A stretch of 64,000 nucleotides of DNA. Source: Alphaproteobacteria bacterium. Lineage in GTDB: Bacteria > Pseudomonadota > Alphaproteobacteria > Rhizobiales > GCA-2746425. Every line of letters starts with the position of its first letter. The first letter of the stretch is position 1. The notes under the pieces were generated by a model. It worked only from the letters and a program-made list of their open reading frames with translations, was not told the DNA's origin and ran no database searches. The translations under genes were made by a program, and so were the position numbers. Of the stretch, positions 55,560 through 64,000 are shown one piece after another. The stretch spans positions 310,001-374,000 of the forward strand of contig JANSWZ010000002.1 of the NCBI GenBank assembly GCA_024743215.1. Reading direction: 5' to 3'.

Positions 55560-56081
55560 CTAACGAGAAAACTCCATCACGCTCAGCTCTGAATATTTGC
55601 CTGTGTCCGGATTTTTAACGCTTCCAACCAGACGCAGTTTTGACTTGCTGATGGTCCAGATGCTGCGGTGCGCCAGATATTCGGAGGTGGTTTCTTCCCT
55701 GGCGCGAAATGTAAATGTAATTTTGCTCCCGGATTGCTGGCCAACCAATGAAATGGTGCCGGGGCCTCTTGGGTTGCTCCAGTCTCCGGTGAAGCGCCCA
55801 CCACTTCCGGAGAAATTGATCGTTCCCGTGGTTTTGAAAGTCCTGCCTCCGGCTGAGCATTTCCCGCTGATTGTCAACTTATCACCCGAGGCACTGACTG
55901 TGTTCTTGTAACGACAGCGTGCCGCCTCTTTGGGCGTATCAATGCCATTCCTGAACCATCCGCTGCCAGACCAACTGCCATCGGCTCCAGACAGAAGTGT
56001 GTCTGCAGACCCAAATCCCATTGTCGAGAAGACAAGAATAAACGCCAAGACTGTTCCCGCACAAATTCTGCTAAATGTCAT
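55560..56081 (-). CDS. Small secreted beta-rich protein of unknown function
   Basis: A 173-residue protein with a clear signal peptide (hydrophobic core to about residue 22, cleavage near GSADT) and a Gly/Ser-rich mature part of repeated beta-type strands (GSWSGSGWF, TTGTINFSGSGGRF). Two Cys could form a disulfide. I do not recognise a characterised family. Its ATG overlaps the exporter stop by four bases, so it belongs to the luxR-alkB-exporter operon. Confidence 0.7.
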   Translation of the reverse strand: MTFSRICAGTVLAFILVFSTMGFGSADTLLSGADGSWSGSGWFRNGIDTPKEAARCRYKNTVSASGDKLTISGKCSAGGRTFKTTGTINFSGSGGRFTGDWSNPRGPGTISLVGQQSGSKITFTFRAREETTSEYLAHRSIWTISKSKLRLVGSVKNPDTGKYSELSVMEFSR

Positions 56082-58366
56082 TTTGAAATCTCATGCTGTT
56101 TTCTTACGTTACCGAATACTTCCAACCATGCGGGCAGAACAGTGAGCACTGCAAACAGTGCCAAAATGAAAATGGCAATGGTCAGCGCCCCAAAATATGC
56201 GATTGCCGGTGTGCTGCTCCACTGAGACCCAAGCGTCCCAAAACCCAGAACTGCGGTGGTGGTGACAAGGACTGGAGATACGTCCTGAAACGCTTTTTCA
56301 ACCAGAGCCTTGTCATAGCCATTCTCGATCGGCGCATCCAATTTCAACCTGTTGAGAACATGGATGGTGTCATCAACGGCAATGCCAAAGGCAATCGTCA
56401 AGGCCACCGCCGACGGCATTTCCAATGGCCAGCCCATCAAAAACAGCCAACCTCCAACCATGGCAATGGGCAGAACATTTGGCGCAATACAAAAGAATCC
56501 GTATCGCCAATGACCAAACCAGACCGCGATCAGAATCCCGGAAAAAATCACGGCCAGCAGAAAGCTGATGTTCAAATGGCGGATCATGTTGCTGCCCACA
56601 ATTGCGGACATTGGCAACAGGCCTGTTGGCTCTAAGATGCGTATATGCTCAAAGACAAGTGCGCCATAAGCATCCTTGATTTCGGCAATCCGTTGCTTTG
56701 TTCCAGTCGCGCCATGGTCCGCGACCTGAACCCGCATAAGCGCAACATTTCTGTCGCTGTTCAGCAATCGCTTTTGCGTCGTTTCAGACAATTGTTCAAA
56801 AATGTCGGTCACAATTGCCTCCCGATCCAGCCCCAGGCTGTCGGGCGCAATCCACTGCGCAAGCAATGAAATTGAAAACACGGGGTTGTCGGGCAGCGCC
56901 GTCTCAATGGCGGCCTGGACAGTTTGTATTTCCTGCAAAACCTGTGGCGCAAAAGGTCTGCCGGCTGTTATCTCAATTGGCAGGTCGATTGACATGGTGG
57001 GTGCAAGGGTCTCTTCAATCTGTCTCAGCGTCAAAACTTCCGGCTGCGTTTTGTGGACCAGCGTGATGAAGCTGTAGTTTGATTTGTTGATGGAATGACC
57101 AGCGATAGCCAGAAACAGAACTATGATTGAAAGATAGGTGATGGTTTTTGCATGGCGCGTGCCAAACCGCACCAGGTGCATGCCATCAAAGTAAGAGCTC
57201 AACGGAACCCTTTCTTTCGGCGCAGCCTTGGGGACAATATTCAGCTTCAGGGCCAATAGAAACACCAGGGGATGAACCAACAGCACCGCGACAACGGCTA
57301 CGAGCACAGACATCAGGCCGGCAAGGCCCAGATTTCTGACCAGTTCTGATTGAGAAATGAGCAGGGTTGAAAAGGCAATCGCGGTTGTGATTGAGGTCAA
57401 CACACAGGCAGGGGCAATTTTCTGAAGCGTGTCTGAAATGGCCTTCTTCTCAGAAGTCTTGCCCAGATTGCGGCGCAGCTCAAATGTCAGATGCAGGCTG
57501 TCTGCCAACGACAAAACCAAAATCAAAACCGGAATGACATTGGTCAGCGTATCAACCGCGATGCCGGAAAGCCCCATGCTTCCCAAGGACCAGAAGAGTG
57601 CAATGTTCGATGGGACCGACGTCAGAAACGCCAGAACGACTGAGCGTAAAGCGACCAATGCGATCAGGAATCCCAATGTCATGCCAATCAGATTCAGCCG
57701 CATCAAATCCCCCAAAAGGGAGTCAATCAGTATCTGCCTGATAGAGGCCAGGCCAGTGACTTCAAAAGTCACATCAGAACCTTCAACCACCATTTGAGCG
57801 GCCTCTTGGACTTCCGACAAGATAAGGCGGGAGGCTTCCAGGCCGTCACGATCGAAATTCTGGTGATACAGGACCAGTGTGGATTTCAGATCTTCTGATA
57901 GAAATTGCCCACGCTCCAACGGATGCGACTGCAAATCCTTCAGGGCTTCAGTCAGGCCAGTTCCAAGCTCGGAGAGATCGACCGGCAAAGCGGGATCGAA
58001 TGATCCATCCCCTGTATCCGTGCGCAACGAAAAAATCGAAAAGACATCTTCCACACCATCAATCAGAGAAATCTCCAGCGCGAAATTGCGCACTCTCTCA
58101 AGATTCTCCGGCTCATCAAAACCAGAGGAGTGGAACAGAATTGCCTGATCATTTTCAGACGGCGTAAAACGCTCCTTGTTCTCGTTGTAAAGGCGATAGA
58201 TGTCGTCCTTGCTTCTGAACGCAGTGGCCACACCATCATCAAATTTGAGTGTGCTGATCCCGAAAATCGACAGTGCAGTGACCAGCGCCACAATCACCAA
58301 AGCCCATCTGGGATGGTGCAGTGATATTTGTCCAAGACGATGGGCCTGATGAAAACTCCCCTGCAT
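56078..58366 (-). CDS. RND-superfamily exporter of the MMPL type
   Basis: A 762-residue membrane protein with about 12 helices, two large periplasmic loops and the RND layout (helix 1 at about 20-40, then loop to about 210, then helices). Motif-like segments include LVLSLADSLHLTFELRR in helix 4 and VALTIAFGIAVDDTIHVLNR in the second half, matching MMPL/HAE-type carriers. These export lipids and other hydrophobic compounds. It lies six bases after the alkB-like gene and overlaps the small secreted protein gene. Confidence 0.85.
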   Translation of the reverse strand: MQGSFHQAHRLGQISLHHPRWALVIVALVTALSIFGISTLKFDDGVATAFRSKDDIYRLYNENKERFTPSENDQAILFHSSGFDEPENLERVRNFALEISLIDGVEDVFSIFSLRTDTGDGSFDPALPVDLSELGTGLTEALKDLQSHPLERGQFLSEDLKSTLVLYHQNFDRDGLEASRLILSEVQEAAQMVVEGSDVTFEVTGLASIRQILIDSLLGDLMRLNLIGMTLGFLIALVALRSVVLAFLTSVPSNIALFWSLGSMGLSGIAVDTLTNVIPVLILVLSLADSLHLTFELRRNLGKTSEKKAISDTLQKIAPACVLTSITTAIAFSTLLISQSELVRNLGLAGLMSVLVAVVAVLLVHPLVFLLALKLNIVPKAAPKERVPLSSYFDGMHLVRFGTRHAKTITYLSIIVLFLAIAGHSINKSNYSFITLVHKTQPEVLTLRQIEETLAPTMSIDLPIEITAGRPFAPQVLQEIQTVQAAIETALPDNPVFSISLLAQWIAPDSLGLDREAIVTDIFEQLSETTQKRLLNSDRNVALMRVQVADHGATGTKQRIAEIKDAYGALVFEHIRILEPTGLLPMSAIVGSNMIRHLNISFLLAVIFSGILIAVWFGHWRYGFFCIAPNVLPIAMVGGWLFLMGWPLEMPSAVALTIAFGIAVDDTIHVLNRLKLDAPIENGYDKALVEKAFQDVSPVLVTTTAVLGFGTLGSQWSSTPAIAYFGALTIAIFILALFAVLTVLPAWLEVFGNVRKQHEISK

Positions 58367-58372
58367 AGGTTC

Positions 58373-59551
58373 TCAATCCAGAACCGCGGTTCGGCCTGCA
58401 GCAGCACGCCCATGGGGATCTGAATTCAGATAGTCCTGGATGAAGTCTCGCTCCTCAACACTGGCAAGACTGTTGTCCCAGCGCTTCAGCTCGGCAGAAA
58501 CCACTTTTCTGAAAAGGGGCGGAACCAGCACAATGACAAGCATCAGAATTGGACTGAAGGGGTAGGAAACCGTGTCATCGGTCTTGTCCAGTTCGCCATA
58601 TTCCTTTCGGGCAGACAAATGGTGGTCGCTGTGTCGTGTCTGATTGAACATGAAGCTGTTCGACCCCAGCCTGGAAAAATCCCAGGAATGATGAACCTGC
58701 ATCGGTGTCCCTGGAAGGCGTGTCAGGCCGTAATGGCTGATATATTGAAACTGCTCCAGAATGACAAGGCTTAGCACCACGGCGCCCAAAAAGCCCAGAA
58801 CACCGGCGCCCCCACCTATCAGAAAGCTGATAGCGAACAGACCAAGCTGCATCAGATAACCAACAAACACCTTGTTCTTAAGACTGATAAGAGGCCTGCC
58901 ATTGCGCTTCTGGCGTTGTTTCTCGATGTTGAATGCATTGCGATAAGTGCCCGTAAAAGACCGGATCAGAAACAGCCAGAAACCCTCCCCCCGATGAGCA
59001 CTGACAGGATCATCATAGAAGCCTGCATTTTTGTGGTGCCCGAAGACATGCTCAATTGGCATGCTGGTGTGGAATGCAAAGCCGAGCAGCCATTGCCCGA
59101 TGAACATCCGCGGCGGGCTGCCAAGCCGATGGGCGAATTCATGAGCAATGTTGCAAACCGCTATCCCCAGCATACCCATCGTCCAGGTAGCGCCCATGAG
59201 CGCCCAAAGCGGCTGCGGTTCCAAAACACGATCAAACCCAGACAGATTGAGCGGCACGTAGCCACCCCAGTTCTGATAGGTGTGTCCGACGACAATCAGG
59301 AAAAAAAGCCAGACGATCAGGAACAGGCCAATGGTCAAAAACAACGGCACATCCGATGACAATTTATCTTCCCTGTCATCCTTCTCCTCAAAAATCTCAT
59401 CGATGAAGGAGAGACTGAAGAAGATCAGGACCGGGCTGACCCACATCCAGATGCCGCCCTTCAACAGACAATAGGCCGAAAAAACAAGAATGAGCGGCTG
59501 AAAGTAGAATCTCATCTGAGTCATTGATGTTTCTGGAAACCTCATACCCAT
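58373..59551 (-). CDS. AlkB-family integral-membrane monooxygenase
   Basis: A 392-residue protein with about six membrane helices and all the di-iron His motifs of AlkB: HEFAH (137-141), EHVFGHH (167-173), HYG (273-275) and RHSDHH (306-311). The last motif reads NQTRHSDHH, where typical AlkB has LQRHSDHH. It likely hydroxylates an alkyl chain, using rubredoxin for electrons; no rubredoxin gene is adjacent. ATG 59551 overlaps the end of the luxR gene; ATG 59545 (ATGA overlap with its stop) or 59524 are alternatives. It is the second gene in its operon. Confidence 0.87.
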   Translation of the reverse strand: MGMRFPETSMTQMRFYFQPLILVFSAYCLLKGGIWMWVSPVLIFFSLSFIDEIFEEKDDREDKLSSDVPLFLTIGLFLIVWLFFLIVVGHTYQNWGGYVPLNLSGFDRVLEPQPLWALMGATWTMGMLGIAVCNIAHEFAHRLGSPPRMFIGQWLLGFAFHTSMPIEHVFGHHKNAGFYDDPVSAHRGEGFWLFLIRSFTGTYRNAFNIEKQRQKRNGRPLISLKNKVFVGYLMQLGLFAISFLIGGGAGVLGFLGAVVLSLVILEQFQYISHYGLTRLPGTPMQVHHSWDFSRLGSNSFMFNQTRHSDHHLSARKEYGELDKTDDTVSYPFSPILMLVIVLVPPLFRKVVSAELKRWDNSLASVEERDFIQDYLNSDPHGRAAAGRTAVLD

Positions 59552-60669
59552 GTTGACAGACGTTCAACGATCACGGCCAAATCTGCCTGCGTGCTGGCAC
59601 CGGTCTTCTTGAAAACACGCTGCAAATGCACCCGCGCTGTATTGTGCGCGATCCCGAGCGTGGCGGCGGCTTCTGCGATGGTGCCATTCTCTCGAAGCAT
59701 CATGACCAACTCAGCTTCACGACCAGTGAGGCCGAATGTCTCCACGAGAAGATTTTTGATTTCGCTGTCATTTCCAGTGGTCGTTTGTACGAACAGACAG
59801 ATGGAACTCCACTTGTTACCCGGTCCCCTCAACACATGAGGCAGGCGCATAAACCGGACCAACATCGTAAATTTTGGATTGGCCGATGGGACAAAGATTG
59901 GGCGAAACAGCTGTGTGATCAATCCGGTTTCATCATCTTGTACGGATTGGTAAATCGCAGCCAGCTTCTCCTGCGACTCCTTATGTAACAGTGTCAGGAA
60001 CCCATCAGCCAATGCGAGCAGCTGGCCTTTGGAGAGCAGTGATTCACCAGCCGGATTGGCGAAGAAAAATCTGCATTTATTGTCGAGGAAAAAGAGCGCC
60101 GTTGATGACTTTTGAGCCAAAAAACTGTCCAGATCGGCCAATGGTTTTTCTGCATTTCTGGTCATTGCAAGACGCTTGGCGTTGGCACAATGGGTGCTGA
60201 TAACCCTGAAGTCTTCCAGAGTATTCCGGTGCGGTGATGCTTCACCCGCTTCAAATTCGACAGACATGAATGTGGACGTATCCCCTGTGTCCATCAATCT
60301 GGTTCCAATGAAATACTGCATGTGGCAACGGGTTTCCAGCCAGCGATAAAACTCGTGGCGGGCCATTTCTTCCCTGCTGATGCAGTCCAGGTCAGTGATA
60401 ATGTGTGGCGCATTGTTTGCCAAAGAGTGATGCATGCGCGGATTGATGGCATTCATCTCTTCAATGTATTCTTCTTTGTCGTTGAGATTGACGGAATGCC
60501 ACTCTGAAATCTGAAGAGTCTTTCTGTTCATTTGAAACAGCGCGCCACCGGCACCATTGTGCAGCTCCACCATGTCACGCACAGCATTCGTCCACGAGCT
60601 CCGGCCAACTCCAGCCTCAAACACCGACTGAGCCACAGACTCAATTTTTGACAGCCGTCCCCCGGTCAC
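59542..60669 (-). CDS. LuxR-type HTH transcriptional regulator
   Basis: A 375-residue protein with an N-terminal sensing region of about 300 residues (PAS-like segment near 190-250: ALFFLDNKCRFFFANPAGE) and a C-terminal LuxR HTH (about 310-370; LTGREAELVMMLRENGTIAE, HNTARVHLQRVFKKTG). No receiver or autoinducer domain is evident. Being the first gene of the alkB-exporter operon, it likely controls it. Confidence 0.8.
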   Translation of the reverse strand: MTGGRLSKIESVAQSVFEAGVGRSSWTNAVRDMVELHNGAGGALFQMNRKTLQISEWHSVNLNDKEEYIEEMNAINPRMHHSLANNAPHIITDLDCISREEMARHEFYRWLETRCHMQYFIGTRLMDTGDTSTFMSVEFEAGEASPHRNTLEDFRVISTHCANAKRLAMTRNAEKPLADLDSFLAQKSSTALFFLDNKCRFFFANPAGESLLSKGQLLALADGFLTLLHKESQEKLAAIYQSVQDDETGLITQLFRPIFVPSANPKFTMLVRFMRLPHVLRGPGNKWSSICLFVQTTTGNDSEIKNLLVETFGLTGREAELVMMLRENGTIAEAAATLGIAHNTARVHLQRVFKKTGASTQADLAVIVERLSTWV

Positions 60670-60905
60670 TTTGGCCTCCCCAAACCATGATCCAGAGCCC
60701 GAAACCCAGCTCCCAACCGGGTTCAGACCCTGGCAGTTGTTGCCAGAACTTCCAGCATCATCTGAGAGTTTTAGGTGCTTGCCAATAGTCTGTTTGCGCT
60801 ATCGGGGGTTTCAGGCGCGCTTGGGTTACCGGTTTACGCCTGCGGAAACAGATGATCACGAAATTTTGATCATGCTGAGATGTGGAAATTTGAGCGAAAA
60901 GAGCA

Positions 60906-60936
60906 AGGGAATGCGGCACTCGCATTCCCTTTTTTT
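60906..60936. terminator. Terminator hairpin between luxR and the ABC operon
   Basis: AGGGAATGCG (60906-60915) and CGCATTCCCT (60921-60930) form a perfect 10-bp stem with loop GCACT, followed on the plus strand by seven T. On the minus strand it lies about 22 bases after the ABC permease stop with a weaker T-rich tail, so it most likely ends that operon. Confidence 0.8.
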
Positions 60937-60958
60937 ATCTCGCTTGGCCCGCTAAACC

Positions 60959-61735
60959 TCAGCGATTGAAGCCTGATCTGTGGGCCCAACCGGTCATTCT
61001 GACTTCCACCCAGGACATGATGGCGTACATGCCGATGCCTTCTATGGCGAGCGCAATGAGGCAGGCGAAGACCAAAGGCACTTCGAAATTGGACTGGGCT
61101 GTCAGCATCATGTGGCCAACGCCGGAATTGGCGGCGATGGTTTCCGACAGGACAGAGCCGATGAAGGCCAGAGTGATGGCGACCTTCAGAGAACCGAAAA
61201 AATAGGGCATGGACCGAGGAATTCCGACCTTGGTCATAATATCCAGTTTCTTGGCACCCAACGCACGCAACACATCCTCCATTTCCGGTTCAATGGTGGC
61301 CAGCCCTGTGGCAACGTTGACGACAATCGGGAAGAAGGAAATCAGAAATGCGGTCAGGACGGCTGGAATCCAACCCGTGCCGAACCACAGCACGAGAATG
61401 GGTACCACGGCCACTTTGGGAATGGAGTTGAAGCCGATCATCAAAGGGTAAAGCGCGGCGTAAATGCGTCGATCCCAGCCAATGAACAGGCCCAGAAACA
61501 AGCCGAACACAATGGCCAGAGCGAAGCCTGACAAAGTGGTCCACAGAGTTTGCAGAGAGTTGTTCCACAGGGCCGGTCCGAATTCCCATGCGGCATAGGC
61601 AACGCGCGTGGGCGCCGGTAAAATGAACCACGGGATCTGGAAAACCAGGCAGGCCAGTTCCCAGATGACGAACAGTCCGATGGTTGCCAGCCACGGCGCG
61701 GCCTTGATCCAATCAATTGATCTTGTTTTGGTCAT
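60959..61735 (-). CDS. ABC permease of the SsuC/TauC/ThiX family
   Basis: A 258-residue permease with about six helices and the EAA-type loop DVLRALGAKKLDIMTKVGIPRS. The LFIGWDRRIYAALYPLMIGFNSIPKVAVVPIL stretch matches nitrate/sulfonate/taurine-type permeases. Last gene of a three-gene importer; its start overlaps the ATPase stop (ATGA). Confidence 0.9.
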   Translation of the reverse strand: MTKTRSIDWIKAAPWLATIGLFVIWELACLVFQIPWFILPAPTRVAYAAWEFGPALWNNSLQTLWTTLSGFALAIVFGLFLGLFIGWDRRIYAALYPLMIGFNSIPKVAVVPILVLWFGTGWIPAVLTAFLISFFPIVVNVATGLATIEPEMEDVLRALGAKKLDIMTKVGIPRSMPYFFGSLKVAITLAFIGSVLSETIAANSGVGHMMLTAQSNFEVPLVFACLIALAIEGIGMYAIMSWVEVRMTGWAHRSGFNR

Positions 61736-62520
61736 TCCCGCGCCTTCGCAATGTGAGAACGCAATTCCTGCACGATGTCTCCAAAACTCTTTTCGTAGGT
61801 CAAATCAATATCCCTTGGGCGGGGCAAATCGACATCCCGCTCAACAATGACGCGGCCGGGGCGTGCACTCATGACAAAAACCTTGTCAGCCAGAAACACC
61901 GCTTCGCGCAAATCATGCGTGACCAGAATGGTCGTGAATTTCCGCTCTGCGTGCAGATCGCGGATGACTTGCCAAAGCTCTTCGCGGGTAAACGCGTCAA
62001 GCGCGCCGAACGGCTCGTCCAGCATCAGCAGTTCCGGCTCGTGGATCAATGCACGGCACAGGGAAGCGCGCTGCTGCATGCCTCCGGAAAGCTGCCATGG
62101 ATATTTGCTGCCCTGACCTTCCAGCCCCACAGAGGCCAGTAACGCATCGACACGCTCACGATTGGCAGCCTTGTCTCGGCGGAAGGTGCGTCGGTGCGGC
62201 TCGACCACTTCCAACGGCAGCATGATGTTGTCACGGGTCAAGCGCCAGGGCAGCATGACCGGATTTTGAAACGCCATGCCGGTAATGGATACAGGACCAT
62301 GAACATCCTGGCCTGCGACTGTTACCTTGCCTGATGTCGGGAAGTTTAGCCCAGTCGCCAGTTTCATGAGCGAAGACTTGCCGCAGCCGGACGGGCCGAC
62401 AACGGCCACAAAAGATCCCTTTTCGACCGAAAGGTTCAAGTCCTCAACGGCCAGAGTACCCTCTTCGTCTCCCTGCGGCTTATAGCGCAGAGAGACGTTT
62501 TCAATTTCAACGAAGGACAT
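61732..62520 (-). CDS. ABC ATPase of the SsuB/TauB/ThiZ family
   Basis: A 262-residue ATPase with Walker [10 protein letters not shown], signature LSGGMQQRASLCRAL and Walker B LLMLDEPFGALDA. The Met in the signature is typical of sulfonate/nitrate-type importers. It sits 11 bases after the binding-protein gene. Confidence 0.92.
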   Translation of the reverse strand: MSFVEIENVSLRYKPQGDEEGTLAVEDLNLSVEKGSFVAVVGPSGCGKSSLMKLATGLNFPTSGKVTVAGQDVHGPVSITGMAFQNPVMLPWRLTRDNIMLPLEVVEPHRRTFRRDKAANRERVDALLASVGLEGQGSKYPWQLSGGMQQRASLCRALIHEPELLMLDEPFGALDAFTREELWQVIRDLHAERKFTTILVTHDLREAVFLADKVFVMSARPGRVIVERDVDLPRPRDIDLTYEKSFGDIVQELRSHIAKARE

Positions 62521-62531
62521 TTAAACCAATT

Positions 62532-63536
62532 CTATTCTACAGCGCGCATATCTGCAGCAGGCAGAAATGATGCATCAAAAATATCGTCGGCAGATGGCCT
62601 GTTCTCGAAGTCGTAAGTTTCAGCAATCTGGTCCATTGATTTGGTCAAGCGGTCCATATCCACACCACCCAGGCCGTTTGCACGCACCTCATCGGTGATC
62701 ATGTTCTGGCTGATCGCCATTTTCAAACGCTCCAGTTCAACGGCTTCACGGGCCACATCATTGTATTTCAGGACAGCTTTTACAGCCGTCTCAGGATCAG
62801 CAAATGTGTCCTTGAACCCCATAATCGTGGCTTCGAGGAAGGCTTTGACTGCATCGGGATTTTCCGCTGCAAAGTCCGGATTGACGATGATGACATTGCC
62901 GTAAAGGTCCAGACCATAATCAGACATCAGCATGACATTGATATCGTCTTCCGGCACTTGATTGGACTTCAGATTAATAAAGGAAGAAAAGGAAAAGCCG
63001 GTGATGGCATCTACACTGCCCTGCGCCAGCATTGGCTCGCGAACCGGGAAGCCGACATTTTCAATCGTCACCTTGCTGGCATCAATATCATTTGCGCTGA
63101 CAAAGGCTTTCCACTGTGCGTACGCACCATCGGGCGCGGGCGCACCCAGTGTTTTGCCTTCCAGATCTTTCGGAGACATGATTCCCAGCGATTTGCGGCC
63201 GATAATTGCAAAGGGCGGCGCATTGTAGATCATGAAGATCGCTTTGACCGGCAAATCAGGGTTCTGATCACGGAATTTGATCAGTGAATTGATGTCGGCA
63301 GAGCCAATCTGATAAGTTCCGGTTGCGACTTTTGGAATGGCATCCAGAGAGCCGGAGCCGGTGTCCATGGTAACTGACAGATCGGCATCCGTGTAATACC
63401 CTTGTTCCAAAGCATGCAGGAATGGCGCAGCGGGCCCCTCCCATTTCCAGTCATTTGCATATTTTATGGTGGTTTCGGCAAAGGCCGAACCTGTCATGAA
63501 TATAGTGGCAGCTGCCAGGGCCAACAGTCTCTTCAT
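62532..63536 (-). CDS. NMT1/THI5-like periplasmic binding protein
   Basis: A 334-residue protein with a signal peptide (cleavage near SAFAET, about 20). The pattern YANDWKWEGPAAPFLHALEQGYY and TMDTGSGSLDAIPKVATG matches NMT1/THI5-like binding proteins, which bind pyrimidine, riboflavin or sulfonate-type ligands. The adjacent Rieske oxygenase suggests an aromatic or heterocyclic ligand; this is inference. First gene of the importer operon. Confidence 0.85.
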   Translation of the reverse strand: MKRLLALAAATIFMTGSAFAETTIKYANDWKWEGPAAPFLHALEQGYYTDADLSVTMDTGSGSLDAIPKVATGTYQIGSADINSLIKFRDQNPDLPVKAIFMIYNAPPFAIIGRKSLGIMSPKDLEGKTLGAPAPDGAYAQWKAFVSANDIDASKVTIENVGFPVREPMLAQGSVDAITGFSFSSFINLKSNQVPEDDINVMLMSDYGLDLYGNVIIVNPDFAAENPDAVKAFLEATIMGFKDTFADPETAVKAVLKYNDVAREAVELERLKMAISQNMITDEVRANGLGGVDMDRLTKSMDQIAETYDFENRPSADDIFDASFLPAADMRAVE

Positions 63537-63674
63537 ATGATCATTTCCCTTTTGTCGGTAACCCGCGCGACCAAAAATGCGCAGGGTTCTGGATTGTGGT
63601 CAAACCAAAGCATCTCCGATGCCCTGCTCAAAAGTTAGGCACCCCCTTATGGAACCTAATTTTTAAGCAAATGA

Positions 63675-64000
63675 TCACACCTCACCACCAATTTCAAGCT
63701 CTTCCAACCATTTCTGATAGGCAATTAGGGGTGCGTCACCGGGACGCAGGGGCATCTCGATCTGAGTCCAGAAGGGCGGTAAAAGCCAGGGACGCTGGCT
63801 TTCAATGATCGGTTTATCCTGCATGCGCACATGGGTGGAGAACTCCTGGTAAACTGCATCCCGGTCCGGATCGAGGTCGTAATCGCGCGCGAAAGTCCAG
63901 AAATTCCGGCAAGTCTTGTGATCAATTGGACAGGTTGCCAGCCATACCACATAACGCCCGGATGGCGTGTTTTTGCCAAGGCGAATGACATTGGGCATGT
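63675..64000 (-). CDS. Rieske oxygenase C-terminal part, 5' end outside window
   Basis: The C-terminal 107 residues of a larger protein are visible. The blocks CPIDHKTCRNFWTFARDYD and QDKPIIESQRP are typical of the C-terminal domain of Rieske non-heme iron ring oxygenases or demethylases of the vanillate demethylase/PobA group. The Rieske and iron-site domains are outside. The ATG at 63998 is probably internal. It lies 138 bases upstream of the binding-protein gene on the same strand. Confidence 0.65.
   Translation of the reverse strand, partial: MPNVIRLGKNTPSGRYVVWLATCPIDHKTCRNFWTFARDYDLDPDRDAVYQEFSTHVRMQDKPIIESQRPWLLPPFWTQIEMPLRPGDAPLIAYQKWLEELEIGGEV

Noticed and set aside
60671-60955. 94-residue open frame on the plus strand before the luxR gene
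   Set aside because: It runs into the terminator hairpin, has no good ribosome-binding site and its composition is not protein-like.

Overview
The window looks like a chromosomal segment of a free-living, probably marine alphaproteobacterium, most likely of the Hyphomicrobiales (Rhizobiales) type. This is inferred from the alphaproteobacterial Tad/Cpa pilus genes, a SoeABC-type sulfite dehydrogenase, a bacterial UDP-sulfoquinovose synthase, long PstC/PstA proteins, and an Irr/ICE-like box in front of bacterioferritin genes. No rRNA, tRNA, CRISPR array, insertion sequence or prophage gene was recognised. Genes are densely packed, with many 1-4 base start/stop overlaps.

Layout. 1-7368 (+): the distal part of a Tad (Flp pilus) operon: TadG-like (cut by the left edge), two TadE/F-like minor pilins, TadZ/CpaE, an inserted L,D-transpeptidase, then TadA/CpaF, TadB and TadC. 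7377-12006: a membrane protein, a DUF1479 (YbiU-like) oxygenase-fold protein, both subunits of a 3-oxoacid CoA-transferase with a terminator, and a beta-hydroxyacid dehydrogenase. 12602-17426 (-): an operon of UDP-sulfoquinovose synthase, a BcsB-like periplasmic protein and a membrane GT2 synthase, which I read as a candidate pathway for a sulfoquinovose-containing surface glycan. 17617-25507 (-): a complete phosphate regulon phoR-pstSCAB-phoU-phoB with a tandem Pho box before pstS; a PPK2 polyphosphate kinase lies divergently beside phoR.

26570-36916: a GT4 glycosyltransferase, soeABC, a Tat-exported nitroreductase-like protein with its MarR regulator (paired operators visible), and a SulP permease plus universal stress protein behind a structured leader. 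37337-42515 (-): a Liv-type amino-acid ABC transporter. 42873-44346 (+): an unknown Cys-rich protein, a Bfd-like ferredoxin and bacterioferritin, with an Irr-like box upstream and a hairpin masking the bfr ribosome-binding site.

44393-53212: a catabolic island with an extradiol dioxygenase, a FAH-family hydrolase, an MFS carrier and an iron/polyamine-type ABC importer, with a divergent GntR regulator. 53295-55497: a DUF6152 protein and a PAP2 phosphatase around a perfect 17-bp inverted repeat. 55560-60669 (-): an operon of a LuxR-type regulator, an AlkB-family membrane monooxygenase, an MMPL/RND exporter and a small secreted protein. 60959-64000 (-): a sulfonate/thiamine-precursor-type ABC transporter and the C-terminal end of a Rieske oxygenase.

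Two themes link the genes. One is sulfur: sulfite is a substrate of both SqdB and SoeABC, and SulP and an SsuABC-like importer could feed the pool. The other is phosphate: the Pho regulon, polyphosphate kinase and a sulfolipid-precursor enzyme are neighbours, although no Pho box was seen before sqdB.
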